From Aspidapion aeneum (taxonomy: Eukaryota > Arthropoda > Insecta > Coleoptera > Brentidae): a stretch of DNA of 64,000 bases. The position numbers and the translations under genes are program-made. The stretch spans positions 82,927,321 to 82,991,320 of the forward strand of contig OY755040.1 in NCBI GenBank assembly GCA_963576565.1, written 5' to 3'. The notes below the pieces were generated by a model. That model did not search any database, had not been told where the DNA came from, and saw only the letters and a program-made list of their open reading frames with translations. How positions within the stretch are numbered: the first letter of the stretch is position 1; the number at the start of each line of letters is the position of its first letter. This document shows, one piece after another, positions 45,989 to 57,807 of the stretch.

Positions 45989-48365
45989 TACTACTACTAT
46001 GTCGGTTTAGAACGTTTTTCTACGTTGTCCGACGCCTATTCTCCACCTCCTTCGATCCTGACAATCATCCTCAGTCAGATTTTTTTGACTCATTGATCTT
46101 TGGATTGACTGTTGCCATTCTAGTTTAGGACGCCCTCTTTTTCTGCGCCCTATTGGTTGCCATTCTAGGACCTGCTTTGGTAATCTTTCGTCGTTCATTA
46201 GTTGTACATGGCCGTACCATATCAGTTGCCTTCTAGTGATGTCATCCGTTATGCTTCCCTCGATTCCCATTCTTTCTTTTATTATCTCATTTCTTATGTG
46301 ATCTATTCTAGATATTTTCATTGATCTTCTTATTGCATCCATTTCGACACTTTCCATTTTTGTTTTGTACTTTTCTGTTACGCGACAAGTCTCTATTCCA
46401 TACAACAGCGTGCTTTTGACCATTGTTTTATATATGTTAAATTTTACATTCTTTTTTATCTCTCTGCTCCATAAAATACTGTTAAGACATCCAATAACTT
46501 TTTTTGCTTTTACTATTCTTTTTTCCAATTCTTTACAGTCTGTACCTGTCTTATCAAATGTGACACCCAAGTATACATACTCATTGCATGGAGATATTGT
46601 TTGTCCATTTTCTAGTACTAACTCACTGGATTCGTTTCCAATACATAAGTACTGTGTCTTGTCCACGTTCACTGTTAATCCCCACTTTTGGTATTCTTCT
46701 GTTAACTTTCTCATCATATACTCCATGTCTTCTTTATCATTAGCCACAATTACTTGGTCGTCAGCAAACTGTAGTATGTATATGGTAAATCGGTCGTTAA
46801 GTTGTATTCCCATGCCGTGCACTTTACGTTTTCAGTTTTTTAGAGCTACTGCGATATATATTTTAAAAAGAGTTGGAGAGATACAACATCCCTGTCTTAA
46901 GCCTTTTGTTACCAGGAATTCTTTTGAAAGTCGATTTCCAATTTTAATTTTAGATTTTGACCCTTTGTATAGTTCTTTTATCGCTTTTATGTATGTATGA
47001 TTGATATTAGTTTGCTCTAACACTGTCCATAATTTTTCTACTGGAACGGTATCATATGCTTTTTGTAGGTCTACAAAGGTAACATGAGTCTCTATATTTC
47101 TGGCGCTACTTGTTTAAGACAAAAAACATTATCACTACAAGATCTGCCTGCGCGAAACCCACTTTGCTCTTCTTCTTCTTCTTGTTCATGAAAATCATTC
47201 TCTATTAGATCTCCAAGAATCCTACCATACAATCTACTTAGAGTACTGGTTACTGATTCCTCTGTAATTGTTGCAATCCAGCTTGTTTCCTTTTTTATGT
47301 ATTGAGGATATGAATGCAAGTTTCCAATCATTAGGTACTGGATGTCCGTTTATGCATTGGTTATATCCATCCATATTTGAGCATTTCAGCATATATTCCC
47401 CCAGGTCCGCTAGCTTTTCCGGATTTAAGCTTTTTAATATTATTCTTTATCATTTCTTTTTCGATGATTACTTCCTCTCCATGTACTTCTATGTCTCTTC
47501 TCGGAGAGGCTGCCAGATATTCGGGCCTCGTCTCCTGCAGCAGTCCCTTGTAGTGTTCTGTCCATTGTTCTGGTTTGATTATCTGGATGTTTACTTTTTC
47601 TTTTGTTGGGTTTTTTACTGTAGAAATGAATTTCCATACTTCAGAACTCTGCCTACCTCCTACGTGTGTATTTATGTCGTGGCACTTGCGCTCGAACATT
47701 TAATTTTTTTCTGTGCGTATCAATTTTCTTAGCTGTCTTCTGGTTTCCCTGTAGATTTCTAGGTCTCTTTGCTCCTTAGTACTGAGCCATTTCAAGTATG
47801 TACGTTTTTTCTCTTTGACCATTTCCTGTATTTTGTCCGTCCACCACATCTTCCTGTTATTTCTATTATCTTGGTACCCAACAGCTTCGTTGCTTGCTTC
47901 CTTCAAGCTTTTTATTATGTTTGTATATATCTCTTCAAATGAGTGATTTGTGTTTATTAATTTTTCATCTAATCGGTTCTGATACAATCTTTGAGTACTT
48001 TCGATTTCTAGACTTCTAAAGTTGTATTTTTGATTGTCTTCGATGCTTTCTAGGTTTTCATTTTCTCTAATACTTTCGCCCTTATTTGTTTTTCTTAAAG
48101 GGAATAATATTTTTGCTTTTACCAGATGGTGGTCAGATCCACAGGTAACACCACGAAGTGCTCGCACATCATACCACTTTAATTGCGAGTGTTGTCCACC
48201 TATAGTATAATCAATGATTGATTTAAGATTTCTTGTTGGCTGAATCCAGGTATATCGATGAATATCCTTATGTTTAAAAAAACCATTATTTATTTTTAGG
48301 TTGTGGGTTTCACACAATTGCATTAGTCTTTGATCCACTTTGTTATTTTCCCAGCAAGACTCAAA
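45989..48365 (-). pseudogene. RTE-like LINE, 5'-truncated copy 2
   Basis: This is the longest copy of the LINE. From right to left it has the C-terminal part of the APE-type endonuclease (47700-48338, with SIIDYTIGG and the SDHHLVKAKI end), a linker and the first RT motifs (47361-47699, KSGKASGPGG), then further RT with GFRAGRSC (47092-47331). After that come TKGLRQGCCISPTLF (46832-47023) and the active-site box LQFADDQ with the C-terminal GHVQLMNDERLPKQ...GRRKRGRP region (46007-46822). Frames are broken by several indels and a stop near 46829, where copy 1 has Trp. The 5' truncation is near 48365. The 3' tail is TAGTAGTAGTAGG, as expected for target-primed reverse transcription in RTE-type elements. 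Confidence 0.92.
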
Positions 48366-48605
48366 AATCAGAATGCACAGATTCCATAGCCTCGTTGCTA
48401 AAGAACCACAGCCACACCTTTTTCTTTATAAAACCGCTCTATGTGAAAAAAGAATGGGTGTATTTTGGGCGTAATGCTGACTTCCGAGTCTATATAATTT
48501 TTTTCAAACAATTGAAAATGTTTTAAAACCCTGTTTTTCATTTCATCACGCCCAGATTTTCAACGCTGCATAGAAAATCTACGTGCTCCAAGTGTTTCTT
48601 ACTGG
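48366..48605. other. Unassigned stretch right of LINE copy 2
   Basis: No gene or repeat recognised. Confidence 0.4.
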
Positions 48606-48950
48606 ACTGTGTTTGAAACTGGTAGACAATGACTAATTAGTAACAAAATTTCGAGATTCCATTGTCTTTATTTATTTTAAACAAGACGTTAGTAACCATT
48701 TTCAAGTGTAAACTAAACATTTTAGTCTACAGGCTTCCACTTATACTACTTGGTGTGTAGTCAGGTGTGACAGTCCGCCTCCTTTTTAAGTCCTCAGACG
48801 ATTGTTTTCTATAAAAAGTGGTTTCCATATGTTTGGTATGTTCGTGCTTGGTTTACTGAAAACTTCTTTGTTCTGCAAGAAGCTTAAAGGTACTAACCAA
48901 AACGTCGTGTTTAAAATAAATAAAGACAATGGAAGTCCGAAATTTTGTTG
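48606..48950. repeat. Foldback relative of the 29.4-kb palindrome
   Basis: Inverted segments ATTGTCTTTATTTATTTTAAA (about 48660) and its complement (about 48910) flank about 220 bp. The sequences adjoining the 29.4-kb palindrome (TTTGAAACT-GTAGACAATGA, TTCAAGTGTAAACT) are also present. A further AACGTCGTG motif lies at 48900. This copy is diverged and carries an insertion between the arms. Confidence 0.7.
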
Positions 48951-49494
48951 CTTTTCTTAAGATTGGTTCCCTTAAAGCCTGAAGCTCCATTTGTCATTTT
49001 GCGCTGAGCGTAACAGGACTTCGCCCATAGAAGGGCTTGCGTTTTAAATTCTTTTAACATATAGGAGTAAAATGTATTTACAGCTCCAAGCAAAAGATGT
49101 TGGCTGTCGGTAAACTACTGTCATCAATGTAACTAGCTAGATATTCCATATACATTTTTTTGTATTTTGGATAGAATACACTTGTTTTTGTTTTCGAAAA
49201 CATAGAAAACATACTTCATTGCGATTTTCATCATGTGTGCAAGCTTTTTCCTGCATTTTATTTAACGAAAATAACTTAACAACTTTAATTAGTAATAATA
49301 CATGTCCTTATCTACAACATACATAAACTATAAATGCGAAGGACCGGTCAAAACTATGAATGTAACTTTGGAAATTTGACACAAAAAACTATCAACAAAT
49401 AATTTGCAATATCAAACAATTTTGTATGCTCACAGAAGACTTACCTTAAAGTCAAGACTACTCTCAAGAAGTCCAACCTTCTTTAATTTTTTTT
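48951..49494. other. Unassigned AT-rich stretch
   Basis: No feature recognised. A 60-codon minus-strand frame (48911-49093) is considered chance. Confidence 0.4.
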
Positions 49495-49543
49495 TAAAAA
49501 GCCTACGCGTTTCGACGTATAGTCGTCATCTTCAGGGCTTCTG
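49495..49543 (-). ncRNA. Hammerhead-ribozyme-like motif
   Basis: On the minus strand the order is: stem I strand GAAGCC, core CTGAAGA, stem II GACG-ACTATA-CGTC, then GAAA, a two-base-pair stem III A-C/G-T with loop GC, the cleavage-type triplet ending TA, and the returning stem I strand GGCTTT. This fits the type I hammerhead core (CUGANGA, stem, GAAA, stem III, UH) except for one extra U between the core and stem II. Hammerheads with very short stem III are known in Penelope-like elements and other retroelements. Cleavage is not shown. Confidence 0.4.
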
Positions 49544-49642
49544 TAAGTAAACAGATAAGTTGTTAATATTCTTAAAATCTAAACAAAATTACAATTATTA
49601 CTTACAGAAAACCAGTCAACACATAAAAGCATATCAAGGAGA

Positions 49643-49722
49643 CGTGTGTGTATGTGGGAGGGGGGGGGGGTAGGTGGGTGTGTGATTGTGTGTGTGTGCG
49701 TGCGTGCGTGCTTGTGTGTGTT
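49643..49722. repeat. GT/G-rich simple repeat
   Basis: Runs of TG, G(11) and CGTG units. The overlapping frames on both strands are simple-sequence artefacts. Confidence 0.9.
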
Positions 49723-49734
49723 GATAGACTCAAA

Positions 49735-50850
49735 CTTGACGCCTTATAGACCTTGTCTGTTCTTATATTTGGAGAAAGTTCTGAACTCATTCTCTCATTG
49801 TCTTGCCAATTGTGTCTGCATTCATTTCCTCATTGACTCATTATTACTGAATCAATTTCGATGAAAAAAGGCATAATCGTAAAAATCAATATCGAAATTT
49901 TTCTAAATAGGGTGTCCCATAGTGCTGCAGGTGATAGAGGAGGTTATTTCCGAGAAAAAAGTTTACAGCACAAATCTGTTTTTAAGATACAAAATTTTTA
50001 AAGTTAGAGAAGTGGGGGAAAAAGGGTTTTACAAAAAGAAAATCTCTCACAGCCAGGTAATTGTAATTCAAAAATGTAGTATTCGTTTTTTTTTAAATAA
50101 AATTACAAGTTGAGAAGATACAGGCTGTCAAAATAACCTCGAAGAATGTATAAAAAATAATAATTTGTTTAAAAAATTAATTTTTCCTTACTTATTCGTT
50201 TCAAAAATATCAATAATATTTTATTATTATGTCTCGCTAGAGACTTGTTTTTATTAACAAAAAATATAAAAAAAAATATTGCGTTTAATATGACATTTAT
50301 AAAAGTTTATACCAAAAAAATAGTTTTAAAAAAAATTGACCATCTAATATTTTCCATAATAATTTTTATTTCAGTTTATTACTCTTGTTCTAGTACACAA
50401 CTTAACTTTGATGCTCTGTATCTCGACAAAGGAAGAGTTTTGGCCCATGCATAGGAACTTTTTTAGCCGACATAACTCCTCTATCACCTGTTGGCCTATG
50501 GCCTCTAAGTTATGGGAAACCCTGTATATAATTAGCCAGTTCGGTTCAGTTTGCTTTATACTTGAAATAAAAAGTTATTTTTCGAGAACCACCAAACCGA
50601 TTTCAAAGGCTCCTAGCTTATTGTGTGACAGAAATAGAGCTTTATTTTATAAATTCAAAACAAATTCTAAAAAATTCTGAAACATAAGGATAAACGGGCC
50701 TCTTTGATGGGTCAAGTTTGATTCTGTCCGCTATTTTAGATTTTAAGACGGATTAAAAAGAAAGATTTTGACTACAGGCATGAAAGTGCACTTTGTTCCA
50801 TTAAAATCGGTAATATATTTAGTTTAAAAGTTATAACGGAAAATAAATTT
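49735..50850 (+). repeat. Dispersed repeat split by a MITE; uninterrupted copy at 58.07-58.50 kb
   Basis: 49735-49909 and 50525-50850 together match 58070-58500 as one continuous block (GAAAGTTCTGAACT, CCTCATTGACTCATTATTAC, GGCATAATCGTAAAAATCAA, then TTATTTTTCG and CTAGCTTATTGTGTG). The right half resembles the interior of the 54.7-56.2-kb TIR element, so the repeat probably derives from that family. Confidence 0.75.
49910..50524. mobile_element. Mariner-type MITE (GGGTGTCCCATA ends)
   Basis: The 615-bp insert has ends GGGTGTCCCATA and its imperfect complement (TATGGGAAACCCTG), bounded by TA. The related locus at about 58240 shows the empty site. Subterminal segments (CTATCACCTGTTGG near the right, GGTGATAGAGGAGG near the left) are inverted copies. 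Small frames inside are not credible genes. A relative lies at 62030. Confidence 0.82.
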
Positions 50851-50971
50851 AAAGAAATTCGTCATTTTCAAAGAGAGTTTTTTAACCACGAAGAAAAGGG
50901 ACCTCAAAGCCACTGGTCTCCGTAAAAAAAATGGGACTTTATTTACTATCTCGGTACATAATATATATATA

Positions 50972-51594
50972 CAGGGTGTCCCAAAATTCCGAGTCCACCC
51001 CAATATTTTCTAAAGTATTAAAAATAACTGATATTTGGCAGTGATCGGCAACATCAAGAGATGTATTTTATGGAAGGGCGGGTGTGTTGTCCCTACATAA
51101 GGGGACGGCATAGGGGCGGTCAACTTAAATTTTTTAAATTTATACCTCAATCCTGTGACACCTCGTTTTAAATGTCTTTGAAGAACTAACATATTCACAT
51201 AACTGTCGATTGTCTACGTCAAAAGCCATGGACTGCCAAACCTAATTTTTTTAGTTTTTGTAAAAATTAACAAGTTTGTTATTTTTAAACAAAAACCCTA
51301 TTTAGTGATATCTTATTTTAAAGGTCTTTAAAAACCAACATTTTGGCTTAACTGCCCCTAGTCTATATCCAACGTATCAAAATTTATCGCCTGTCATACT
51401 TTTTTTATTTTACTATTTTAAACAAACTTCACAAGTTTTGCTCGAAAGGTCTTTCTTCCGCCCCTAGCCGCCCCTAATGTAGGGGCAATACACCCGCCCT
51501 TCTATAAAATAGATCTCTTAATGTTTTACTGCCAAATATGGTTCAGTTATCTTCAATAGTTGAAAATATTTGAGTTGACTCGGACTTTTGGGAC

Positions 51595-51600
<6 letters not shown>
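50972..51600. mobile_element. Mariner-type MITE (CAGGGTGTCCCAAAA ends)
   Basis: A 629-bp element with TA on both sides. Its inverted ends read CAGGGTGTCCCAAAA and TTTTGGGACACCCT. The inverted homology runs far inside (GGGCGGGTGTGTTG against CAATACACCCGCCC), so it can fold almost completely. A (TA)n run of about 45 bp (51601-51645) follows. Confidence 0.87.
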
Positions 51601-51650
<50 letters not shown>

Positions 51651-51989
51651 TATTAGGTGTAAAACTAAAAAAAACTTGGACACACCTGCTCTTGCTATTG
51701 AGAAAATATTTTTGTTTAAAATTGCTAAAAAATTGATGTTTTAAATTGTCTTTACGGTTTTGAGAAAAACCCTGCATTATTGCATTTTCGTATTAATAAA
51801 ATCTAACACCCTATAAGAAAAATGTTTTCGATAGGCCGGCCATTTGCAAAGCACAAGGATACGAATTTATGTGATCGCGCATGCTGTAATCAGTTTATAT
51901 TACTTTGTGTTGTAATGAAAATGTGGTTTTATATGAGGAAAACATCTAAAAATGTACTCAATCAACAATCAAATAAATTTATCAGAAAA

Positions 51990-52235
51990 AAACTTTGGTG
52001 AGAATAAGAACAGTACAAGTCCAAATGGTACAGTTTTGGGAAAACGAAAAAAACTCTCTGACAAGTCCTGACTTGTTGCTTACACTCAATGCTTTACGAT
52101 AAGCGTTGCCATACACCTTAATATAGTGATATTAGTACTGTTTTTACACTCATTCGATGCAGCTTGGTATTAAAAACAAAATGGCTATGATAGGTCGAAA
52201 TTTTGGACTTGTACTGTTCTTATTCTCACCGATTC
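51990..52235. repeat. Inverted pair around GGTGAGAATAAGAACAG
   Basis: About 30 bp at 51996-52030 recurs inverted at 52200-52232, with about 170 bp between. It looks like the ends of a small non-autonomous element, but no target duplication was identified. Confidence 0.55.
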
Positions 52236-52435
52236 AATTGCAAAATAATTTTTTACAGCTTAAATCGTTGCTAAGGTATAGTGAATTTAAATTTTTACAC
52301 GATGTATTTTCGTAGTGAATAGTCATCATAGATTTAGAAAATATACCTTAGTATCAATCATCATTTCGCAGCTTGCCGAACGCATTTTTTATGCCCTATG
52401 CCGCTCCACTAAACGGTACGAATGATCATATCATC

Positions 52436-52842
52436 ACAAAAACATTTCATGTAAAAAAAGCCAAGTACGCGAAAATGGTATTCCGTAAAAAGAATTGAGA
52501 TAAAAGTATAGCCAATTTCTCCAATAAAAATTTCAAAATGAAAGGTTCTTACTAGTTTGGAAATGTTTTGTTAAACTTTGCTATTGCATCCAAACTTCTC
52601 TATGTTGAATTTAGCACTGTGCCTAAGAGTCATTTGCAGCCGTAATAGCCAAGTTTAGAAAAAGATTTCCAAACTAGTAAGAACCACAAGGTATACTGCT
52701 TTGACCACAAAGTATACTACTTTGTGGTAAGAACCTTTCATTTTAAAATTGTATTGGAGAACTTGGCTTTACTTTTATCTCAATTCTTTTGACGGAATAT
52801 CATTTTCGCGTACTTGGTTTTTTTACATGAAATGTATTTGTT
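52436..52842. repeat. Foldback element, arms about 120 bp
   Basis: The left arm (52440-52560, with CATTTCATGTAAAAAAAGCC and GAATTGAGATAAAAGTA) is inverted at 52725-52840. A second, inner inverted pair (CTAGTTTGGAAAT and ATTTCCAAACTAG) lies between the arms. No coding frame. Confidence 0.8.
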
Positions 52843-53654
52843 ATGATTTCACTCCTTTTTTTAACGGATTTGGATAATATTTAAATTTTATAGTAGCAAA
52901 ATATGCGGAATATTGTTCAAAACTCTTGCAATGCCTTATTTGAAATTTTGAGGTTTTTTAAATTTTTCCCATGGTTTTATCATAGTACCTATCAGGCTTT
53001 CAAATCTCAGCTCTTTACCGTTTCTGGAAGTGCGCAATGTTACTTATATATAAGTTTACATTTATAGGGGAATAAGGTAAATAAAAATTTTGGTGTTTTA
53101 AAATTTTTTCCTATAGTTTTAACATAGTTCCTATTAGTATTCCAAAGCTCAGCTCTCCAGCGTATCTGGAAGTAGCCAATGTTAATTTTACATTACTTTA
53201 CATTTATAGGGGAGGGAAGTAAATCAAAATTTTGGGGTCTTTTATTTTTTTCTATAGTTTTATCATAGTTCCTATCGGCCTTCCAAAGCTTAGCTTAGTT
53301 CTCTAGCGTTTCTGGAAGTGGGCAATTTTACTGTTACATAATTTTAGATTTATAGGGAAGGGAAGTAAATTAAAATTTTAGGGTTTTTAAATTTTTTCTT
53401 AGAATTTTATCATAGTTCATATCAATCTGCGAAAGCTCAACTCTCTAGCGTTTACTTGTATAGGGGAGGAGAGTAAATTAGGATTTTGGGTTTTTTTTTC
53501 GGTCATAATTTCTATCAGTCTGCCAAATTTGAGCCTTGTAGCATGTCTGGAAAGTAGAATTTTGATGATCTATACAGGAGTGAGTGAGTGTGTAAGTAGC
53601 AATTTCGACGTTTTTTGAAATTTCGTAACTACTTTAACACTTTATGGAAGTTCA

Positions 53655-54130
53655 TAAAACTTGGAGGGGTTTAAACAAGATTCGTGGCTAATCGGGTAAA
53701 AAGGAGTTTTTGTTTCTCTCATATTTTTCCGTGGGTAGCTTGAAAGCTTAACCTCACGGGGCGGGGGTCCAAAATCCAATGGACACCTAATAAGTGTTGA
53801 CAGTTAACTTATTTGTTTTCGATCTTTTCATCGATCGATATGTATAGCAGTTTATTTCGCCTGCTCTTGTTCTTGTTTTTCTCATATCTCGGTAGAGAAG
53901 AGTTTTCCCACTATTTACATAGGATTAGAGAGAAAACCGTCTGATTAACTTCGCAAGAGTGTCGCATTGACCAAGCAGGAGGAGTCACATAAGGACGAAA
54001 CAGTTAACTGTCAACACTTTTTAGGGGTCCATTGGATCTTGGACCCCCGTGAGGTTAAGCTTACAAGCTACCAACGGAAAAATATGCGAGAAACAAAAAC
54101 TCCTTTTTACCCGATTAGCCACGAAACTTG
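53655..54130. repeat. Inner palindrome, arms about 160 bp
   Basis: 53655-53815 and 53965-54130 are inverted copies (GGCTAATCGGGTAAAAAGG, GGACCCCCGTGAGGTTAAGC, AGTTAACTGTCAACAC). About 150 bp of unrelated sequence lies between, including a CATCGATCGATATG motif. Confidence 0.85.
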
Positions 54131-54742
54131 TTTAATTTTTTAAATCCACGGGTACTGAATTTCACGTTTGAAGGGGTTGTTATGTAGAGTTTTAGATAGG
54201 TCAAATATAGGCTGAAATGTTTCAAGAAAATATGGTACAGCAGTTGCGCGAACTTGGCGGGCCACTGCCGTGTCCCCTGATATTCACGTGTCAAAAAGTG
54301 TTTACCTCCATAAGCGAATTGTGACCCTTCATGGGCTCGGGTTAGGTGAGATTGAGCTAACCAACGCATCCTTAGCAAACTTTTGGCTCGAGAAAAAAGT
54401 GCTACTTCACATATATGTAAAATAGGAGTTTTGGGATTCAGTCAAGTGTGTAAGTTAATCAATTGTAGCCGCCTATTAAAAAAAGCATTTTATACACTAC
54501 ACTACTAAAATATAATTTCATACTTAGGCGACTTTATCACATAATAAAAAAAAGGATTTTGGTATAATACAGGGCACAGGGCGACCTCACATCGTGTGCT
54601 AGGTACGAATTTTCATGGGTCACATGTCCAAGAGTATAAACGCGTAGGTGGTCACCAAAATAATTATGTTATTGAGGCTGTAATTTAAATGATGCCCACT
54701 AATGCGTGGTAGAAACAGTCAACAGCAAAAAAATATTATATA
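54131..54742. other. Stretch between palindrome and TIR element
   Basis: An 87-codon minus frame (54115-54378) has no recognised motif. Otherwise nothing was seen. Confidence 0.4.
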
Positions 54743-56153
54743 CCGAGTGGACCAAAAAAATACCGGACAATTATTTTTTCATTTTAACTTTTGAACTGTA
54801 CAATCGATGTTAATGGGACAAACTGCATTCGGCATTATTCAGAGTTTTGACTAAATATATATTTTTTTCCGCCATCTCAAAATCCAAGATGGCGGAGGAA
54901 ATTAAATTATACCCTTCAAAGATGCTTGTTTATTCTTGTGTTGCAAAAATGTTTTAATAATTTGTTTTAATTAGTAAAAAAGCTGCATTCTTGCCACGCA
55001 CAAGATAGAAATGCGTAAAATCGATTAAGTGGTTCTAAAAAAAAATAATTTTTGTTTCAACGATTTTTTTGCATATTATACGATTGCCTTACTGAACCGA
55101 TTTTAATGAAATAAAAACATAATGGTTAGAATTGATTGCTTTTTGTAGATCTTGATCAAAGTTTATCGCCATCTTAAAATTTAAGATGGCGGACAGAATC
55201 ATACTTGATTCTTCAAAATGGCGTGTTTATTGTTGCTTATTGTCCGAAAATGTTTTAGTTTTTTTCCCCACACAACGTGGTACAAATTAGTAAAATCTAT
55301 TCAGGAATAATGCATTTATGAAGAACTTATAATTTGTAAAACTATGGTTAAAACAAAATCAGATTTTGTGAGAACCGCTTCACCCATTTTATTACTTTGT
55401 ACCTTGTTAAGCGGAAGAAAACTAGTGCTTATCTATAAAAAAAACATTTTTGGAAAATAAGAATGAACGTGTCTCTTTCAAGGGTCAAGTATGATTCTGT
55501 CCGACATATTAACTTTAAAGATGGCGGAAAATTTCGATTACAATCTTTAAAAAATAATCAATTCGCACCACGATTTTTTTTATTTCACTAAAATCGGTTT
55601 AATATTAACGAATTTATAAGGAAATGAATGCAGACAGGATTGGCAATGCAATCGTATAATCTTTAAAACAATGGTTGCAACAAAAATAGATTTTTTTAAA
55701 AAAACACCACAGCGTGTTTACTAGTTTGTACCTCACTGTGTGGACGAAAAGTAGTGCTTTTGATGATCTTTAAAAAGCAATTAATTCGGCAAAATTAATC
55801 GGACATGATTGGCAAGGCAATCGTATATTTAAAGCAATGGTTGAAACAAAAATATTTTTTTTAGAACCACCAAACCGATTTTGCTGATTCGTACCTTCTT
55901 GTGCGTGACAAGAATGTAGCTTTTTTACGGACTTAAAAAAATAATTAAAACATAAAGATAAACGAGCATATTTAAAGGCTACAATTTAATTTTGTCCGTT
56001 ATCTAGGATTTTGAGATGGCGGAGAAAAAAATACATTATGTCAAAACTCTTGTTAATTCTCTGCCAAGTGCAGTTTGTTACATTAAAATCGATGGTATAG
56101 TTCAAAAGTTATAATGAAAAAAAAAATTGGCTGGTTTTTTTTGGCCCACTCGG
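54743..56153. mobile_element. TIR element (CCGAGTGGACC ends), 1.4 kb, non-coding
   Basis: The ends CCGAGTGGACCAAAAAAA and TTTTTTTTGGCCCACTCGG are inverted and sit within TATA, consistent with a TA target. The inside is built from repeated modules (AAGATGGCGGA, ACCACCAAACCG, TTAAAATCGGT) alternating in both orientations. No transposase. It is apparently the parent family of the repeats at 50.5 and 58.2 kb. Confidence 0.8.
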
Positions 56154-57000
56154 TATATATAATATAGGTATATCGTGGGCGCACCCAGGGTTAACCTCCC
56201 CAAGTTAACGCTCTAAAGCCACAAGGACACAGAAATGCATCAAAAATGGGTAAAATCTAACATAAAAATAAAATTATATTAGTTTTTTAAATTTTAGCTG
56301 CAAAAACTCCCAAAACCCTCTAGACCCCCAAAACCTGAAATTTTTAGGATTTTTCAAATTTTCTCTAAAACTAACCCCTAAGTTTTATGGACTTCCATAA
56401 AGTAGTAAAGTAGTTACGAAATTTCAAAAAACGTCGAAATTGCCACTTACTCATGTATAGATCATCAATATTCGACTGTAGTTCCAGACATGCTACAAAG
56501 CTGAAATTTGGCAGACTGAATTATGACCAAACCCTTGGAAAACTCAAAAAAACCCAAAATTCGAATTTACTTTCCTACTCTATACATGTAAAGTTATGTA
56601 AAAGTAACATTGCCCATTTCCAGAAGCGCTAGAGAGCTAAGCTTTGATCAGTCTGCCAAAGAAGGAAATATGATAAAACTATAGAAAAAATTTAAAAACC
56701 CCAAAATTTTAGTTTGCTTCCCTCCCCTATAAATGTAAAATCATGTAAAAGTAAAATTGCCCACTTCCAGAAACGCTAGAGAGCTGAGTTTTGGAAGACT
56801 GATAGGAACTATGATAAAATTAAAGGAAAAAATTTAAATACACCAAAATTTTAATGTACTGCCTTCTCCCATAAATGTAATGTTATGTAAAAGTATCATT
56901 GTTCACTTCCAGAAACGCTACAGAGCTCAGCTTCCAAAGGCTGATGATAAAACCATGTGAAAAAATTAGAAAACCTTAAAAGTTGTATTAAGGCATTGAA

Positions 57001-57515
57001 AAAGTTTATTAACTTAGCATGCATCAAATAAAAGATAAGATAAAAATGGGACATGCAAAAGGTCTCTAATACCTTCATACGACGCTGTAAGGATCAGACA
57101 ATAAAAAATTAAAAAATGCACTCTATGAATGCGTTTAATTAAAGGCGTTTAGGTATCCAAACCAAACCGGACCGAACCGACGATATAAGGGCCAGAATTT
57201 AAAATTACCAAAGTGTGTGTTAAATTTACACAATACATGCGCAGAAAGTTGGGTCCTTACACTGATTTCTAGGTCCACTCGCATACACACTAAAAGCGCC
57301 CCCTACGATTCGATAAATTCCTGTTTTTCCCAGGCGTTGTGGCGTCCAGGTAAAAATTTAAAAAAATGTTGGAAATTTTATGAAGAGTACAACGTAACGG
57401 ACCACTAGATAGAATACAGATAAATGAAATGTTTAAAAACAAGTGTTTTTTGCGATGGTCCAGTAAGGTGGAAACCTACTTAAAATTTTCAAAAATGTCA
57501 AAATAGAGAAAATCT
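57001..57515. other. Unassigned region right of the large inverted repeat
   Basis: No gene recognised. A 63-codon frame at 57217-57408 lacks motifs. Confidence 0.4.
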
Positions 57516-57516
57516 G

Positions 57517-57807
57517 TCAAACAGGTTTCACATGCGCTGTGAGGTCCCTACGTAGTGAGGTCCATAAAAGATATGAGGTCGTTAGTGGCGTCATCCCGAA
57601 AAGTATGAAAATCGAAATGTCGCGTCGGTCGTTAAGCGGTCCGCTAAAACAAATTTCCAAGGATAAGGACGATAGGGATCTATTACTCAGGCGGACGGAT
57701 ATTTTATGTATGATGTGTGGATTTTTTACGATACAAGGCCCCAGCATGGTAAACATTTTGTCGCTGCGTGGACCGCCTGAATTAATAGCTACTTTATAAA
57801 AATTCAA
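57517..57807 (+). CDS. Unrecognised open segment, open on both strands
   Basis: On the plus strand the frame 57539-57799 encodes 86 residues (MRSLRSEVHKRYEVV..., then SRRSLSGPLKQISKDKDD and RRTDILCMMCGFF). An in-frame extension reaches upstream to a CAAACAG that could be a splice acceptor. The opposite strand is also open for 96 codons. The segment is clearly more GC-rich than its surroundings. I do not recognise the protein, and it does not match the parts of SUFU expected downstream. It may be a host exon, a captured gene fragment or chance. Confidence 0.3.

Larger units (their letters stand above)
52880..57000. repeat. Large inverted repeat with tandem subrepeats in each arm
   Basis: The left arm (about 52880-53670) holds 4-5 tandem copies of a unit of about 130 bp (phrases such as CTATAGTTTTATCATAGTTCC and GGGGAGGGAAGTAAAT), ending with CGACGTTTTTTGAAATTTCG. 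The right arm (about 56375-57000) carries the same material inverted, also in tandem. Between them lie another palindrome (53655-54130) and a TIR element (54743-56153). This resembles Foldback-type elements, whose long terminal repeats are made of internal tandem copies. Outer ends are imprecise. Confidence 0.75.

Noticed and set aside
46365..47732. Plus-strand frames over the LINE
   Set aside because: Shadows of the minus-strand reverse transcriptase.
49602..49864. Frames over the GT-rich repeat
   Set aside because: Simple-sequence translation.
56168..56190. Second hAT-like MITE (GTGGGCGCACCCAGG)
   Set aside because: Only one end is visible and no partner end or duplication was found.
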